A stretch of DNA of 64,000 bases from Actinoplanes philippinensis (GTDB lineage Bacteria; Actinomycetota; Actinomycetes; Mycobacteriales; Micromonosporaceae), in NCBI RefSeq assembly GCF_900113015.1, contig NZ_FONV01000014.1:124001-188000 (forward strand), written 5' to 3'. Shown here one piece after another: positions 1 to 8,438 of the stretch. Every line of letters begins with the position of its first letter. Within the stretch, counting starts at the first letter, position 1. Below the pieces are notes generated by a model that saw only the letters and a program-made list of their open reading frames with translations, searched no databases and was not told where the DNA came from. Made by a program: the position numbers and the translations under genes.

Positions 1-205
1 GGAGGCCGCGGAGAAGATCGCGAACCCGGTTCTCCGGGGTGCGTCTGCCCGGCTTGATCCGCCTGTCCGAAGTGGTCCACCGGCGTACCGCGGTGGCTAT
101 GTAGCCCGTCGGTTCGTGGGGCTGCCAGTACTCGGCGACCTGCACCTCGCGGAGCAGCGCGGTCAGCGTGGCGGCCCGATCCTCCCGCGATTGCCCAGCG
201 CTCAT
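1..205 (-). CDS. Unidentified protein, N-terminal part only
   Basis: The first 68 codons of a minus-strand gene that runs off the left edge of the window. It opens with ATG at 205 and has no stop before base 1. The visible part (start MSAGQSREDRAATLTALL) is hydrophilic and arginine-rich, with no signal peptide or membrane segment. I do not recognise the family. No strong ribosome-binding site precedes the ATG, so the start is uncertain. The upstream spacer carries two DnaA-box-like nonamers. Confidence 0.5.
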   Translation of the reverse strand, partial: MSAGQSREDRAATLTALLREVQVAEYWQPHEPTGYIATAVRRWTTSDRRIKPGRRTPENRVRDLLRGL

Positions 206-263
206 GGGGCGATCATGCCGCGTGCCGGCTGTGCGGTGCACCCGAGTTCTACGGGCGCGAGGC

Positions 264-284
264 TGTGGATAACGCTGTGGAAAA
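264..284 (-). promoter_or_regulatory. Pair of DnaA-box-like nonamers
   Basis: TGTGGATAA at 264-272 is the exact complement of the consensus DnaA box TTATCCACA. A near match, TGTGGAAAA, follows 12 bp later at 276-284. Both lie just upstream of the partial gene that starts at 205. Binding by DnaA is inferred only from the sequence match. Confidence 0.3.
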
Positions 285-288
285 GGTT

Positions 289-316
289 GGGCTCCCCGTC
301 CTGGGACGGGGAGCCC
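289..316 (-). terminator. Rho-independent terminator after the EphE-like gene
   Basis: A perfect 12-bp stem (289-300 with 305-316) with a 4-nt loop. On the minus strand it is followed by CCAACCTTTTCC, a short T-run. It sits about 40 nt past the stop of the alpha/beta hydrolase gene. Confidence 0.75.
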
Positions 317-356
317 GATCGATTAATGATCACTTAAGGTGACCGTAGGGGGAAGA

Positions 357-1283
357 TCAGGACGGAGTTTTGAGCCACCGCAGGATCTCGCCGGTCACCA
401 CGTCCGGCGCCTCCTGGTGAAGGAAATGTCCGACCTCGGGCAAGAGCCGCCACTCGTACGGCGCGGTCACATAGCGTCCTGAACCCTGCGCGGTACGGGG
501 CAGCACCGCCGTGTCCAGCGCACCGTGCAACTGGAGGGTCGGCACACTCGACGGGCGCTGCATCAGCTTCACGAACCGGTATCCCTGAAGGCGCAGCGCG
601 CTCCGGGCCACCCACCGGTACGCCTCCAGGGCGCAGAACGACGCCTGCGGGATCTGCATGGCCTCCCGGCAGCGCGCCACATAGTCCGCGAACTCCGGTG
701 TGGCTGTCCACCCGGGGCTGCTCCACCGGGTCATCAGCTCGCCGACCAGGGCCGCGTCGTCGCGCGTCAGCACGTGCTCGAAACGGGGCACCTGGAACCG
801 GGCGATGGTCGTGGAGGCGGCGAGCTGCCCGCGCGGATCGGCGAAGAGCGCGGCCCGCAGGCGCAACGGATGCGCGGCGCCGAGCACCACCAGCCGGTTC
901 ACCAGTTTGGGATGGAACGAGGCGGCCGCCCAGCCGATCATGCCGCCCGCGCCGGCCCCGACCACCGTCGCCGACCGCTCACCCAACGCGCGGATCAGGC
1001 CGGTGACATCGGCGGCCATCGTGTAGCCGTCGTACCCCCGTGGTGGTTTGTCGCTCGCGCCGTAACCCCGCAGGTCGATCGCGGCCGCCCGGAAGCCCGC
1101 GTCGGCGACCCGGACCATGATGTCGTGCCAGGCCCACCAGAACTCGGGGAAACCGTGCAGGAAGAGCACGAGCGGGCCGGCGCCGACCTCAGCGACGTGG
1201 AACCGGGAGCCGTTGGCGCCGACGAACCGATGCCTCCACGGCCCCTCCGTCAGAACGCACGACTCGTCCACCCGACCGCCCAT
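357..1283 (-). CDS. EphE-like alpha/beta hydrolase lacking the canonical nucleophile
   Basis: A 308-residue alpha/beta-hydrolase-fold protein related to epoxide hydrolases. It has the HGFPEFWWAW oxyanion-hole segment at about residues 43-52 and the LRGYGASDKPPRGYDGYT region typical of the EphE group. An Asp (GALDTAVL) and a His (EVGHFLHQEAPD) are present near the C-terminus. The nucleophile elbow, usually G-H-D-W-G-G or G-x-S-x-G, reads VVGAGAGG (residues 107-114), so Gly111 stands where Asp or Ser should be. It may therefore be catalytically inactive or use unusual chemistry. In Mycobacterium, ephE also lies near acs, which supports orthology by context. A terminator hairpin follows it. Confidence 0.8.
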   Translation of the reverse strand: MGGRVDESCVLTEGPWRHRFVGANGSRFHVAEVGAGPLVLFLHGFPEFWWAWHDIMVRVADAGFRAAAIDLRGYGASDKPPRGYDGYTMAADVTGLIRALGERSATVVGAGAGGMIGWAAASFHPKLVNRLVVLGAAHPLRLRAALFADPRGQLAASTTIARFQVPRFEHVLTRDDAALVGELMTRWSSPGWTATPEFADYVARCREAMQIPQASFCALEAYRWVARSALRLQGYRFVKLMQRPSSVPTLQLHGALDTAVLPRTAQGSGRYVTAPYEWRLLPEVGHFLHQEAPDVVTGEILRWLKTPS

Positions 1284-1349
1284 GTCGTCAGCCTAGGCTC
1301 CGCTGTCACGGACGATGTCGAACGGTGGCGAAATGGAGCCGCAACGTGA

Positions 1350-1838
1350 TCATTTGATGGTCTCGGCGTCGGTCATCGCCATCAACGTGCCCGGCCCGCA
1401 GTAGATGCGCAGCATGGTGGTCTCGAGCTTCACCTTGACCCGGGCGCCCTGGACCAGCTCGGTGCCGGCGGTGGAGTAGAGGGCGTAGCGCTGACCGTCG
1501 TCGGCGATCAGGCCGTAGCAGGGGCCTTTACCCCCGCGAGTGACCATCCCGGCGACCCAGCCGGTGTTCGGCTGCTTGTCGGTCGGCTCCTTGGGCGGCT
1601 TGTCGGTCAGCGTGATCGTCGGCAGTGGTTTGCCGGTGGGGGGCTCGGCGGCGGGTGACCGGGGCGCCGGAGCGGTCGATTCGAGCGACGGCACGGCCGA
1701 TGGGGTGGGGGAGGCGGCCGTCGGGGGAGTCGTCGCGCCGGCGGAGGACGTGGGGGACGCTGTGTCGTTCGCGCAACCGGCGATGATCGCTCCGGCCGCC
1801 ACAGCCAGGCCGATCCGGAACGTTGTGTGAGTGCGCAT
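1350..1838 (-). CDS. Secreted lipoprotein, Pro/Thr/Ser-rich linker
   Basis: A 162-residue predicted lipoprotein. MRTHTTFRIGLAVAAGA is followed by the lipobox IAGC, and a low-complexity Ser/Thr/Pro/Ala linker (about residues 25-85) leads to a small folded domain with Cys residues in GKGPCYGL and IYCGPG. I chose the ATG at 1838 because AAGGA lies 8 nt upstream. The in-frame ATG nine bases earlier falls inside that ribosome-binding site. The C-terminal domain is not one I recognise. It is probably anchored on the outer face of the membrane. Its gene lies 66 bp upstream of the EphE-like gene on the same strand. Confidence 0.75.
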   Translation of the reverse strand: MRTHTTFRIGLAVAAGAIIAGCANDTASPTSSAGATTPPTAASPTPSAVPSLESTAPAPRSPAAEPPTGKPLPTITLTDKPPKEPTDKQPNTGWVAGMVTRGGKGPCYGLIADDGQRYALYSTAGTELVQGARVKVKLETTMLRIYCGPGTLMAMTDAETIK

Positions 1839-1912
1839 GAAGCACATCCTTCCCGCGTAAGGCGTAGAAGATGGGACGAATCGCGGGGCGGCGCGGTTCC
1901 ATGAACACGAAC

Positions 1913-1936
1913 GGCGCCCGGGTTGCCCCGGGCGCC
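1913..1936 (-). terminator. GC-rich terminator hairpin after the M6 protease
   Basis: A perfect 10-bp inverted repeat (1913-1922 with 1927-1936) with a 4-nt loop, placed 17 nt past the protease stop codon. It has no clear T-run, as is common in high-GC actinobacteria. Confidence 0.6.
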
Positions 1937-1952
1937 GCCTGTCGTGCGTGGA

Positions 1953-4367
1953 TCAGTAAACAGCCACCGTCATCGAGGTGCCGACCTGGCTCAGGACAGC
2001 GATCTTGACGCCGACCGCGGGGAGCTTGACGCCGTGGTTCGGCAGCTCCTCGTAGAAGTACTTGTCCTTGTCGTTGAAGGTCGGGTCACCGAACTGCGGC
2101 TTGATGACCGACTTCGCGCCGTTCAGGTGCAGGGTCATTCCGTCAGTCGGGTAGAGGCTGAACGGAGCGTCGTACACCTGGACCCGGGCCCGCCACGGAA
2201 CACCGGTCGGGTTCAGGACCGGCTTCGGGTGAGCGTCGATGTACAGGTTGCGGCCCGTACCCGGGTGCTCGTTGGTGTTGTTGTCGACCTGCGAGGTGTC
2301 CCAGTAGGAGACCAGCAGACCGGTCTGGTAGTTGTAGTGCTCGACCCAGTCCGGCTTGGTGTTCGCGAAGCCGAAGTTGTACGGGCCGGTCGCCAGGTAC
2401 TTGTCGTACGAGGTGTAGCTGCGGTAACCGGCGATGTAGTAGTTCGGGTAGTTCGCGGTGCTGGTCGCGCCCACGATCGAGAACCCGTTCGCCGTCCAGG
2501 TCGAGGTGCCCTCGGCGCCCTCGGTGGAGACGACCGCGCCATCGGCGGTGATGGTCAGCTCGTCACCGAAGAAGCCGCCCTCGGAGACACCACCGTCGGT
2601 CACGTAGTGCAGGCGGAAGTCGAACTTCTTGCCCGCGTACGCGTTCAGCGGCACGTTGATGTCGACCCAGGCGCCGTTGGAGGTGCCGCTGATCGCCGGA
2701 GCGCCCGCGCCGTCCTTGACGAACGGAGCACCGGCGGCGGTCCCGTCGAGCTTGGTCCAGTTCGCGCCACCGTCGGTCGACACCTCGGCGTAGAGGTAGT
2801 CGTAGTCGAGCTCGATGGCGTAGCGGCCCTTGAGCGAGACGGCGCCGGAGGTCTTGCCGGTCAGGTCGATCGACTTGGACAGCGAGACGTTCAGGTCGTC
2901 GGCGTTGCCGGAGAAGAACTGCTTGCTGCCGGCGAACGGAGCGCCCAGGTCGGTGGTGACCGGCTTGTCCGGCAGGTTGACCACGACGGCCTGCTTCTTC
3001 TTGGTGTTGTACTCCTCGGGGCCGAGGTTGACGACCTTCTTCTGGCCGGCCTTGACCGTCTCGTAGTTCAGCCACCCGAGCTGGAGCTTGTTCCACGCGC
3101 CCAGGTCACCGGGACGCGTGCCGATGCCCTGGTCACCCTTGGCGCTGAGCCGGCTCTGCGCCATCAGCGTCCAGTACTCGCTGTTGTTGTCGCCCAGACC
3201 ACTGGTGTCGTAGTCGTCCGGCAGACCGAGGTCGTGGGTGTACTCGTGAACGAAGACGCTCAGGCCGCCGTTCTCGGGCTGGACGGTGTAGTCACCGACC
3301 CACAGGTTGCTGTTGCCGACCTTGGCGCCACCGAGCTTGTTGAAGTCGGGGCCGGTCACGCCGGCGCTGCTGGAGTAGGCGTACCAGCGGTGGCTCCAGA
3401 TGGCGTCCTCACCCTGGTACGGGTCACCGTCGGCCTGGTCGCCGCCGGAGTGGACGATCTGGAAGTGGTCCAGGTAGCCGTCGGGCTCGTTGAAGTTGCC
3501 GTCACCGTCGAAGTCGTAACGGTCGTAGACGTCGTACTCCGCGAGCGCCGCGTTGATCTGGGCCTCGGTCTTGCCGGCCGCCTTCTGGTCCGCGTACCAC
3601 TGGTTCACGCCGTCCTTGACCAGCTCCCACACGTTGGTGCAGTTGCTGCTCGCGCAGACGGCGGGGTCGTCACCGTTGGCGTCGGTCGGGTTGTCGCTGG
3701 ACCGGCCGTACCGCGCCTCGTTGTACTTGACCTTGACCCAGTCGGAGACCTGGCCGTCGACGCTGTAGCGGCCGGACGACTGCTCCTCGAAGTAGGTCTT
3801 GACCGACTCGGTGTTCTTGCCGGTGCCGAAGTACAGCTTCCGGAAGTAGTCGGGCGAGTAGTTCGCCTGCCAGATGGTGGAGTTGTCCACCTTGCGGTCC
3901 GGCTCCGGGATCGCGTTGTGCAGCGGGCCCTCGAAGGTCGAGGGGCCGGCGAACTGCGTCGTCGTGTCCTTGTCCGGGAACGACGGGTGCCGCTCGTTAC
4001 CGAACTCGGTCAGGATGACGAAGATCTTGTCGGTCTTCTCCCGCGCGAGCTCGACGTACTGGTTCTTGCCCGGGTGCCCGAAGCCGCCGTTTCCGTAGGT
4101 CTTGCCGAGCTTGACGACCTTGCTGCCGTTCACGGTCTCGACCTTGGCCTTGCCGCTGACCACCTCGGAGACTGCCTGCTCGCGCAGGGCGCGGCGCTTC
4201 TCCTCGAGGGGGTTGGGCATGTCATGGTCGTCGAGGTGAGCGGATTCGCTAGCGGGCGCAGCCGGGGCTGTGTCCGAGGGTGGCGCCGCCAGGGCAAATG
4301 TCGGCGCCATCGCCCCGACACTCGTCACGACCGCGGCGCCGAGCAGTCCTGCGACCACCTTGCGCAC
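1953..4367 (-). CDS. Secreted M6-family metalloprotease (immune inhibitor A-like)
   Basis: An 804-residue exported protease. The signal peptide MRKVVAGLLGAAVVTSVGAM is followed by a propeptide and the M6 catalytic domain. The zinc motif is HEYTHDLGLPDD, with H374, E375 and H378. An Asp/Gly-rich segment (DFDGDGNFNEPDGYLD) just upstream looks like a calcium-binding site. The C-terminal half, with Trp/Tyr/Asn-rich beta segments, resembles the MAM-like and accessory domains of InhA proteases. The start is GTG at 4367 with GGAGG 8 nt upstream. The family degrades extracellular proteins, here probably for nutrition. It stands alone between two terminators, so it is monocistronic. Confidence 0.92.
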   Translation of the reverse strand: MRKVVAGLLGAAVVTSVGAMAPTFALAAPPSDTAPAAPASESAHLDDHDMPNPLEEKRRALREQAVSEVVSGKAKVETVNGSKVVKLGKTYGNGGFGHPGKNQYVELAREKTDKIFVILTEFGNERHPSFPDKDTTTQFAGPSTFEGPLHNAIPEPDRKVDNSTIWQANYSPDYFRKLYFGTGKNTESVKTYFEEQSSGRYSVDGQVSDWVKVKYNEARYGRSSDNPTDANGDDPAVCASSNCTNVWELVKDGVNQWYADQKAAGKTEAQINAALAEYDVYDRYDFDGDGNFNEPDGYLDHFQIVHSGGDQADGDPYQGEDAIWSHRWYAYSSSAGVTGPDFNKLGGAKVGNSNLWVGDYTVQPENGGLSVFVHEYTHDLGLPDDYDTSGLGDNNSEYWTLMAQSRLSAKGDQGIGTRPGDLGAWNKLQLGWLNYETVKAGQKKVVNLGPEEYNTKKKQAVVVNLPDKPVTTDLGAPFAGSKQFFSGNADDLNVSLSKSIDLTGKTSGAVSLKGRYAIELDYDYLYAEVSTDGGANWTKLDGTAAGAPFVKDGAGAPAISGTSNGAWVDINVPLNAYAGKKFDFRLHYVTDGGVSEGGFFGDELTITADGAVVSTEGAEGTSTWTANGFSIVGATSTANYPNYYIAGYRSYTSYDKYLATGPYNFGFANTKPDWVEHYNYQTGLLVSYWDTSQVDNNTNEHPGTGRNLYIDAHPKPVLNPTGVPWRARVQVYDAPFSLYPTDGMTLHLNGAKSVIKPQFGDPTFNDKDKYFYEELPNHGVKLPAVGVKIAVLSQVGTSMTVAVY

Positions 4368-4490
4368 TACGTTTACCTCCGCTTTCGCCAGCCGGGACGC
4401 TTGGGGTACGGGCGTCCGGCGTGAGACGGTCCCGTCGTTCGGGACTCAGGTGAACGTATGCAAACCAAACGATGTTCGGGGATCGCCGAG

Positions 4491-4520
4491 CATATTGATG
4501 ACCAATGGTTACCCAATATG
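4491..4520. promoter_or_regulatory. AT-rich inverted repeat in the M6 protease upstream region
   Basis: The spacer between the M6 protease start and the acs terminator is unusually AT-rich. It contains CATATTG at 4491-4497 and its complement CAATATG at 4514-4520. The position, about 125 nt upstream of the protease start, is compatible with a regulator site. No function can be assigned from sequence. Confidence 0.25.
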
Positions 4521-4555
4521 GTCCGGTCATAGCACAGGGACCGGCAAATACGACA

Positions 4556-4589
4556 AAAGGCTGGCGACACAGTTGTGTCACCAGCCTTT
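4556..4589 (-). terminator. Rho-independent terminator of acs
   Basis: A long hairpin (AAAGGCTGG..CCAGCCTTT with an inner GACACA/TGTGTC stem and one mismatch). On the minus strand it is followed by a T-run (TTTTGTCG). It lies 12 nt beyond the acs stop. Confidence 0.85.
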
Positions 4590-4600
4590 ATTAATTGCCG

Positions 4601-6586
4601 TCAGTCCTCCGGTTTGGCCGTCTTCAGCCCCGACGAGATCAGGTCCATCACGGTTGAGTCCTGGAGGGTGGTGACGTCACCGAGTGACCGGTTCTCCGCC
4701 ACGTCACGCAGCAGCCGCCGCATGATCTTCCCGGAACGGGTCTTCGGCAGCTCGGTGACGAGCATGATCTGCCGGGGCTTGGCGATCGGGCCGAGGGTCT
4801 TGGCCACGTGGTTGCGCAGATCCTTGATCAACGCCTCGCCCGCTTCGCCCTCGGTGTCCACATTGCCCCGGGGAATCGTGAACGCGACGATCGCCTGACC
4901 GGTCGTCGGGTCGGTCGCGCCGACCACCGCGGCCTCCGCCACCGACGGGTGCGACACCAGCGCCGACTCCACCTCGGTGGTGGAGATGTTATGACCGGAC
5001 ACCAGCATGACGTCGTCGACCCGGCCGAGCAGCCAGAGCGCGCCGTCCTCGTCCTTCTTCGCGCCGTCGCCGGCGAAGTAGATCCACTCGTCGCCGTTGC
5101 CCGCGCCGGCGCCGAACCGGGACCAGTACGTGTCCAGGAAGCGCTGGTCGTCGCCCCAGATCGTGCGCAGCATCGACGGCCACGGCTCGCGCAGCACCAG
5201 GAAGCCACCGCCGCCGTCCGGCACCGACTGCGCCTGGTCGTCGACCACGTCGGCGCCGATGCCCGGCAGCGCGGTCATCGCCGAACCCGGCTTCGCGGCG
5301 GTCACCCCGGGCAGCGGCGAGATCATGATCGCGCCGGTCTCGGTCTGCCACCAGGTGTCCACGATCGGCGTGCGCTCACGGCCGACGTGCTCCCGATACC
5401 AGATCCAGGCCTCCGGGTTGATCGGCTCGCCCACGCTGCCGAGGACCCGCAGCGACGACAGGTCGTATTTGGCGGGGATGTCGTCGCCCCACTTCATCAT
5501 GGTGCGGATCAGCGTCGGCGCGGTGTAGAGGATCGACACCTTGTACTTGTCGACGATCTGCCAGAACCGGCCGCGGTCCGGGGTGTCCGGCGTGCCCTCG
5601 TACATCACCTGGGTCGCGCCGTTGGAGAGCGGGCCGTAGACGATGTACGAGTGACCGGTCACCCAGCCGATGTCGGCGGTGCACCAGTAGACGTCGGTCT
5701 CCGGCTTGAGGTCGAAGACGGCGTGATGCGTGTACGACGCCTGCGTCAGGTAGCCGCCGGTGGTGTGCAGGATGCCCTTCGGCTTACCGGTGGTGCCCGA
5801 GGTGTAGAGGATGAAGAGCGGGTGCTCGGAGTCGAACGGCTGCGCCTTGTGCTCCGGGCTGGCCTGCTCGACCGTCTCGTGCCACCACTTGTCCTTGTCG
5901 GTCCAGGCGACCTCCTCGCCGGTCCGGCGGACCACCAGCACGTGCTCGATCCGGTCGGTACGCGCGACGGCCTCGTCCACGGTCGGCTTCAGCGCCGACG
6001 GCTTGCCCCGGCGGTAGCCACCGTCGGCGGTGATCACCACCTTGGCGTCGGCGTCGTCGATCCGGGTGGCCAGCGCGTCCACCGAGAACCCGCCGAACAC
6101 CACACTGTGGGTGGCGCCGATCCGGGCGCAGGCCAGCATCGCGACCGCGGCCTCCGGGATCATCGGCAGGTAGATCATCACCCGGTCGCCCGCGGTCACG
6201 CCCAGGTCGGTGAGGGTGTTGGCGGCCTGGCTCACGAGCTTGAGCAGCTCGGCGTAGGTGACGGTCCGGGTGTCGCCGGGCTCGCCCTCCCAGTGGATCG
6301 CCACGCGGTCGCCCAGGCCGGCCTCGACGTGCCGGTCCACACAGTTGTAGGCGAGGTTCAGCTCGCCGCCGACGAACCACTTCGCGAACGGAGGGTTCGA
6401 CCAGTCCAGGATCTGGGTCCACGGCTTGCTCCAGGCCAGCCGTCCGGCCTGCTTCGCCCAGAAGGCGAGCCGGTTGGATGCGGCCTCCTCGTAGGCGTCG
6501 GCCTTCACGTTGGCGTTCGCCGCAAGGTCGGCTGGCGGCGGGAACTGCCGCGTCTCCGAGGACAGGTTCTCCAGTGTCTCGCTCAT
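4601..6586 (-). CDS. acs: Acetyl-CoA synthetase (AMP-forming)
   Basis: A 661-residue cytosolic enzyme that activates acetate with ATP and CoA to acetyl-CoA through an acetyl-adenylate. The P-loop-like signature LYTSGTTGKPKGILHT is near residue 260, and WWQTETGAIM lies in the adenylation core. PKTRSGKIMRRLLR near residue 615 carries the catalytic Lys that protein acetyltransferases usually control. Length and motifs match the family throughout. The start is ATG at 6586 with GAGGAG upstream. It is divergent from the Fic-like gene and ends in a strong terminator, so it is probably monocistronic. Equivalent to Rv3667 by context. Confidence 0.97.
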   Translation of the reverse strand: MSETLENLSSETRQFPPPADLAANANVKADAYEEAASNRLAFWAKQAGRLAWSKPWTQILDWSNPPFAKWFVGGELNLAYNCVDRHVEAGLGDRVAIHWEGEPGDTRTVTYAELLKLVSQAANTLTDLGVTAGDRVMIYLPMIPEAAVAMLACARIGATHSVVFGGFSVDALATRIDDADAKVVITADGGYRRGKPSALKPTVDEAVARTDRIEHVLVVRRTGEEVAWTDKDKWWHETVEQASPEHKAQPFDSEHPLFILYTSGTTGKPKGILHTTGGYLTQASYTHHAVFDLKPETDVYWCTADIGWVTGHSYIVYGPLSNGATQVMYEGTPDTPDRGRFWQIVDKYKVSILYTAPTLIRTMMKWGDDIPAKYDLSSLRVLGSVGEPINPEAWIWYREHVGRERTPIVDTWWQTETGAIMISPLPGVTAAKPGSAMTALPGIGADVVDDQAQSVPDGGGGFLVLREPWPSMLRTIWGDDQRFLDTYWSRFGAGAGNGDEWIYFAGDGAKKDEDGALWLLGRVDDVMLVSGHNISTTEVESALVSHPSVAEAAVVGATDPTTGQAIVAFTIPRGNVDTEGEAGEALIKDLRNHVAKTLGPIAKPRQIMLVTELPKTRSGKIMRRLLRDVAENRSLGDVTTLQDSTVMDLISSGLKTAKPED

Positions 6587-6786
6587 GAGGGCGGCTCCTC
6601 TGCCGTGACCGGGGTCTCTTCAACTGCACACTAGTTGCGAGGGAAGGTTTGTGCCGCAGCCCGCGCCCGATGGTGTCGTGCGCGCGCCGACCGGCGGATA
6701 GATGCTCACTACTGCGCGAATCTTGCCAGTTCCGCGCTCGTTTGTGCACCCCGTGTTTCGGAACTCTTACCGGTTACCGTGTTCAC

Positions 6787-7518
6787 GTGGATCCACTCGC
6801 CCCGTTGCTCGACCTTGCCGACGTCGCTCCCGCCTTCGCCGGCGCCCGCGAAGCCGTCGACGCCGCCCACAAGCACCGTGCCCTGCGCAGGCACGGTGGC
6901 CAGGTCGCCGCGGAGGCCAGCCTCCGGGCCGCGGTCGCCAGTGCGGCGCTGGAGGGCAACAGATACGACCTCGACGAGGTACGCGACGGAACCGTCACCG
7001 ACCCGGTCGTGCAGGGCGCCCTCCGCGTCGCCGAGGCCCTCCCCGGCCTCGTCGATCTCTGGCCCCGCGCGCCTCGCCAGGCGCTCGCCAAACTCCACGT
7101 GCTCGCGGCCCGCGGCGTCGTCCACGACCACGACCTCGGGCGCCTCACCTCCGGCGCCGAGCGGATCGACGCCCTCGCCGGTCTCGTCGCCGGCAACGAG
7201 ACCACCCCGCCGATGCTGCTGGCCGCGATCGTCCACGCCGAGCTGATCACCCTGCGCCCGTTCGCCGGCCCGGCCGGTGTGGTGGCCCGCGCCGCCGCCC
7301 GGCTCACCCTCACCGCCCGCGGCTTCGACCCGCGCGGCCTGGTCGTGGTCGAAACCGGTCACCTCGACCGGGAACCGGAGTACGTCGGATCGGCCGGCGC
7401 CTACGCCACCGGCACCCCGGACGGCGTGCGCTCCTGGCTGCGGCACTACGCCGCGGCGATCACGGCCGGCGCCGGGGAAATCAGCGTCATCGGAGACGGC
7501 GTGCTGGCCGCGGTCTGA
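6787..7518 (+). CDS. Degenerate Fic-like protein
   Basis: A 243-residue cytosolic protein. It resembles a Fic (AMP-transferase) fold. Residues 51-58 read ASAALEGN, which fits the inhibitory-helix pattern (S/T)xxxE(G/N). The segment HAELITLRPFAGPAGVVARA occupies the place of the HPFxxGNGRxxR active site. The catalytic His is Arg157 and the NGR triplet is not conserved, so adenylylation is unlikely. I placed the start at GTG 6787, just before VDPLAPLLDLADV. The longer upstream reading is Cys/Arg-rich and looks non-coding. It is divergent from acs and 20 bp upstream of the PH-domain gene. The assignment rests on motif similarity only. Confidence 0.6.
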   Translation: MDPLAPLLDLADVAPAFAGAREAVDAAHKHRALRRHGGQVAAEASLRAAVASAALEGNRYDLDEVRDGTVTDPVVQGALRVAEALPGLVDLWPRAPRQALAKLHVLAARGVVHDHDLGRLTSGAERIDALAGLVAGNETTPPMLLAAIVHAELITLRPFAGPAGVVARAAARLTLTARGFDPRGLVVVETGHLDREPEYVGSAGAYATGTPDGVRSWLRHYAAAITAGAGEISVIGDGVLAAV

Positions 7519-7538
7519 ACGACGGCATACTTTTCTGC

Positions 7539-8024
7539 GTGGGTTCGCACTGGGTCCGTCCCTATCCGCCGGGTACCGGCCGCTGGCTCGTGATCGTCTG
7601 GGAAGCGGTGGCCCTCGCTCTGCTGACCTGGGCGACCATCCGGCAGTTCGATCTGATCGGGCACGGCGTGCGGGCGGTCGCCGTCGTGCTTGCCGCGGTC
7701 TGGGTGATCGGCGCCTGGCGGATCGTCCAGCACGGCGTCTACGTCAGCAGCGAGGGTGTGCTCATCCGCGGCCTGCTGCGGTCCCGCATCCTGCACTGGC
7801 GCGACATCGCCGGCGTGCACCTGCACCAGGCCACCCACAGGGTCGGCCGATGGGAGCTGCAGCGGGACACGACCGTCGTGATCGAGCGGCACGACGGCGC
7901 CACGGTCAACACCGAACTCTGGGCCCAGGGGGTCGACTTCCACGCCCGGCCCAAACTCTTCCGAGCCGTCTACCAGGAGATCCGGCGACGGCACCTGGCC
8001 GCACGGCTGCTGCCGGAGAATTGA
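7539..8024 (+). CDS. PH-domain membrane protein
   Basis: A 161-residue protein. Two hydrophobic segments (about residues 14-30 and 40-57) are followed by a bacterial PH-like domain (VYVSSEGVLIRG, then ILHWRDIAGVHL), the usual layout of small actinobacterial PH-domain proteins. The start is GTG at 7539 and the stop is TGA at 8024. It lies 20 bp after the Fic-like gene and is probably cotranscribed with it. The exact role is unknown; such proteins sit in the membrane facing the cytosol. Confidence 0.75.
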   Translation: MGSHWVRPYPPGTGRWLVIVWEAVALALLTWATIRQFDLIGHGVRAVAVVLAAVWVIGAWRIVQHGVYVSSEGVLIRGLLRSRILHWRDIAGVHLHQATHRVGRWELQRDTTVVIERHDGATVNTELWAQGVDFHARPKLFRAVYQEIRRRHLAARLLPEN

Positions 8025-8026
8025 AG

Positions 8027-8055
8027 AGCCGGCGTCCCTCGCGGGGGCGCCGGCT
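8027..8055 (+). terminator. Terminator hairpin after the PH-domain gene
   Basis: AGCCGGCG pairs with CGCCGGCT, and the stem continues by four further pairs including one G-T pair. The hairpin begins 2 nt after the stop codon. No T-run follows. Confidence 0.6.
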
Positions 8056-8438
8056 GCGCGCGTCCGGACCGGGTTATCAAGCGTGCACCTGGGTCGTTGT
8101 CGACGGTCCAGCGCCCCGCAGAGCGGAGGTCCCGCCGCAACGTGCCTGCCGTGGCTGATCGCGCGTGGGTTCCCGGTGGCCGTGCACGGTGCCCGAAGTT
8201 TCCGGGCCCGCGAATCATTTCTACGCCGGCCGCCACTTGATCGCCAGATTTCAGCGGTAAAGGCCGCCGAACGAGAAATACTCAGACCGAAGACCGGATG
8301 CTCCCGCCGGCGTCCCGGACGCCGTGAGAGCCGAACGGTAACCACCGCATATGCCCGGCGGCCGCGCCGCGGTCCGGTGCCGCAACCGCCTCGCGCGGAC
8401 AGCCACGGTGCTTTTCGTGGCCGTACAAAATAATGGTC
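8056..8438. other. Intergenic spacer without a convincing gene
   Basis: About 380 bp between the convergent PH-domain and HAD genes. Base composition is locally less GC-rich, and the open frames show no actinobacterial codon bias. I see no RNA gene or strong palindrome. Confidence 0.5.

Noticed and set aside
1923..4424. An 833-codon open frame on the plus strand opposite the M6 protease
   Set aside because: It is Val/Arg/Asp-rich shadow coding caused by GC bias. The minus strand has a signal peptide and complete M6 motifs.
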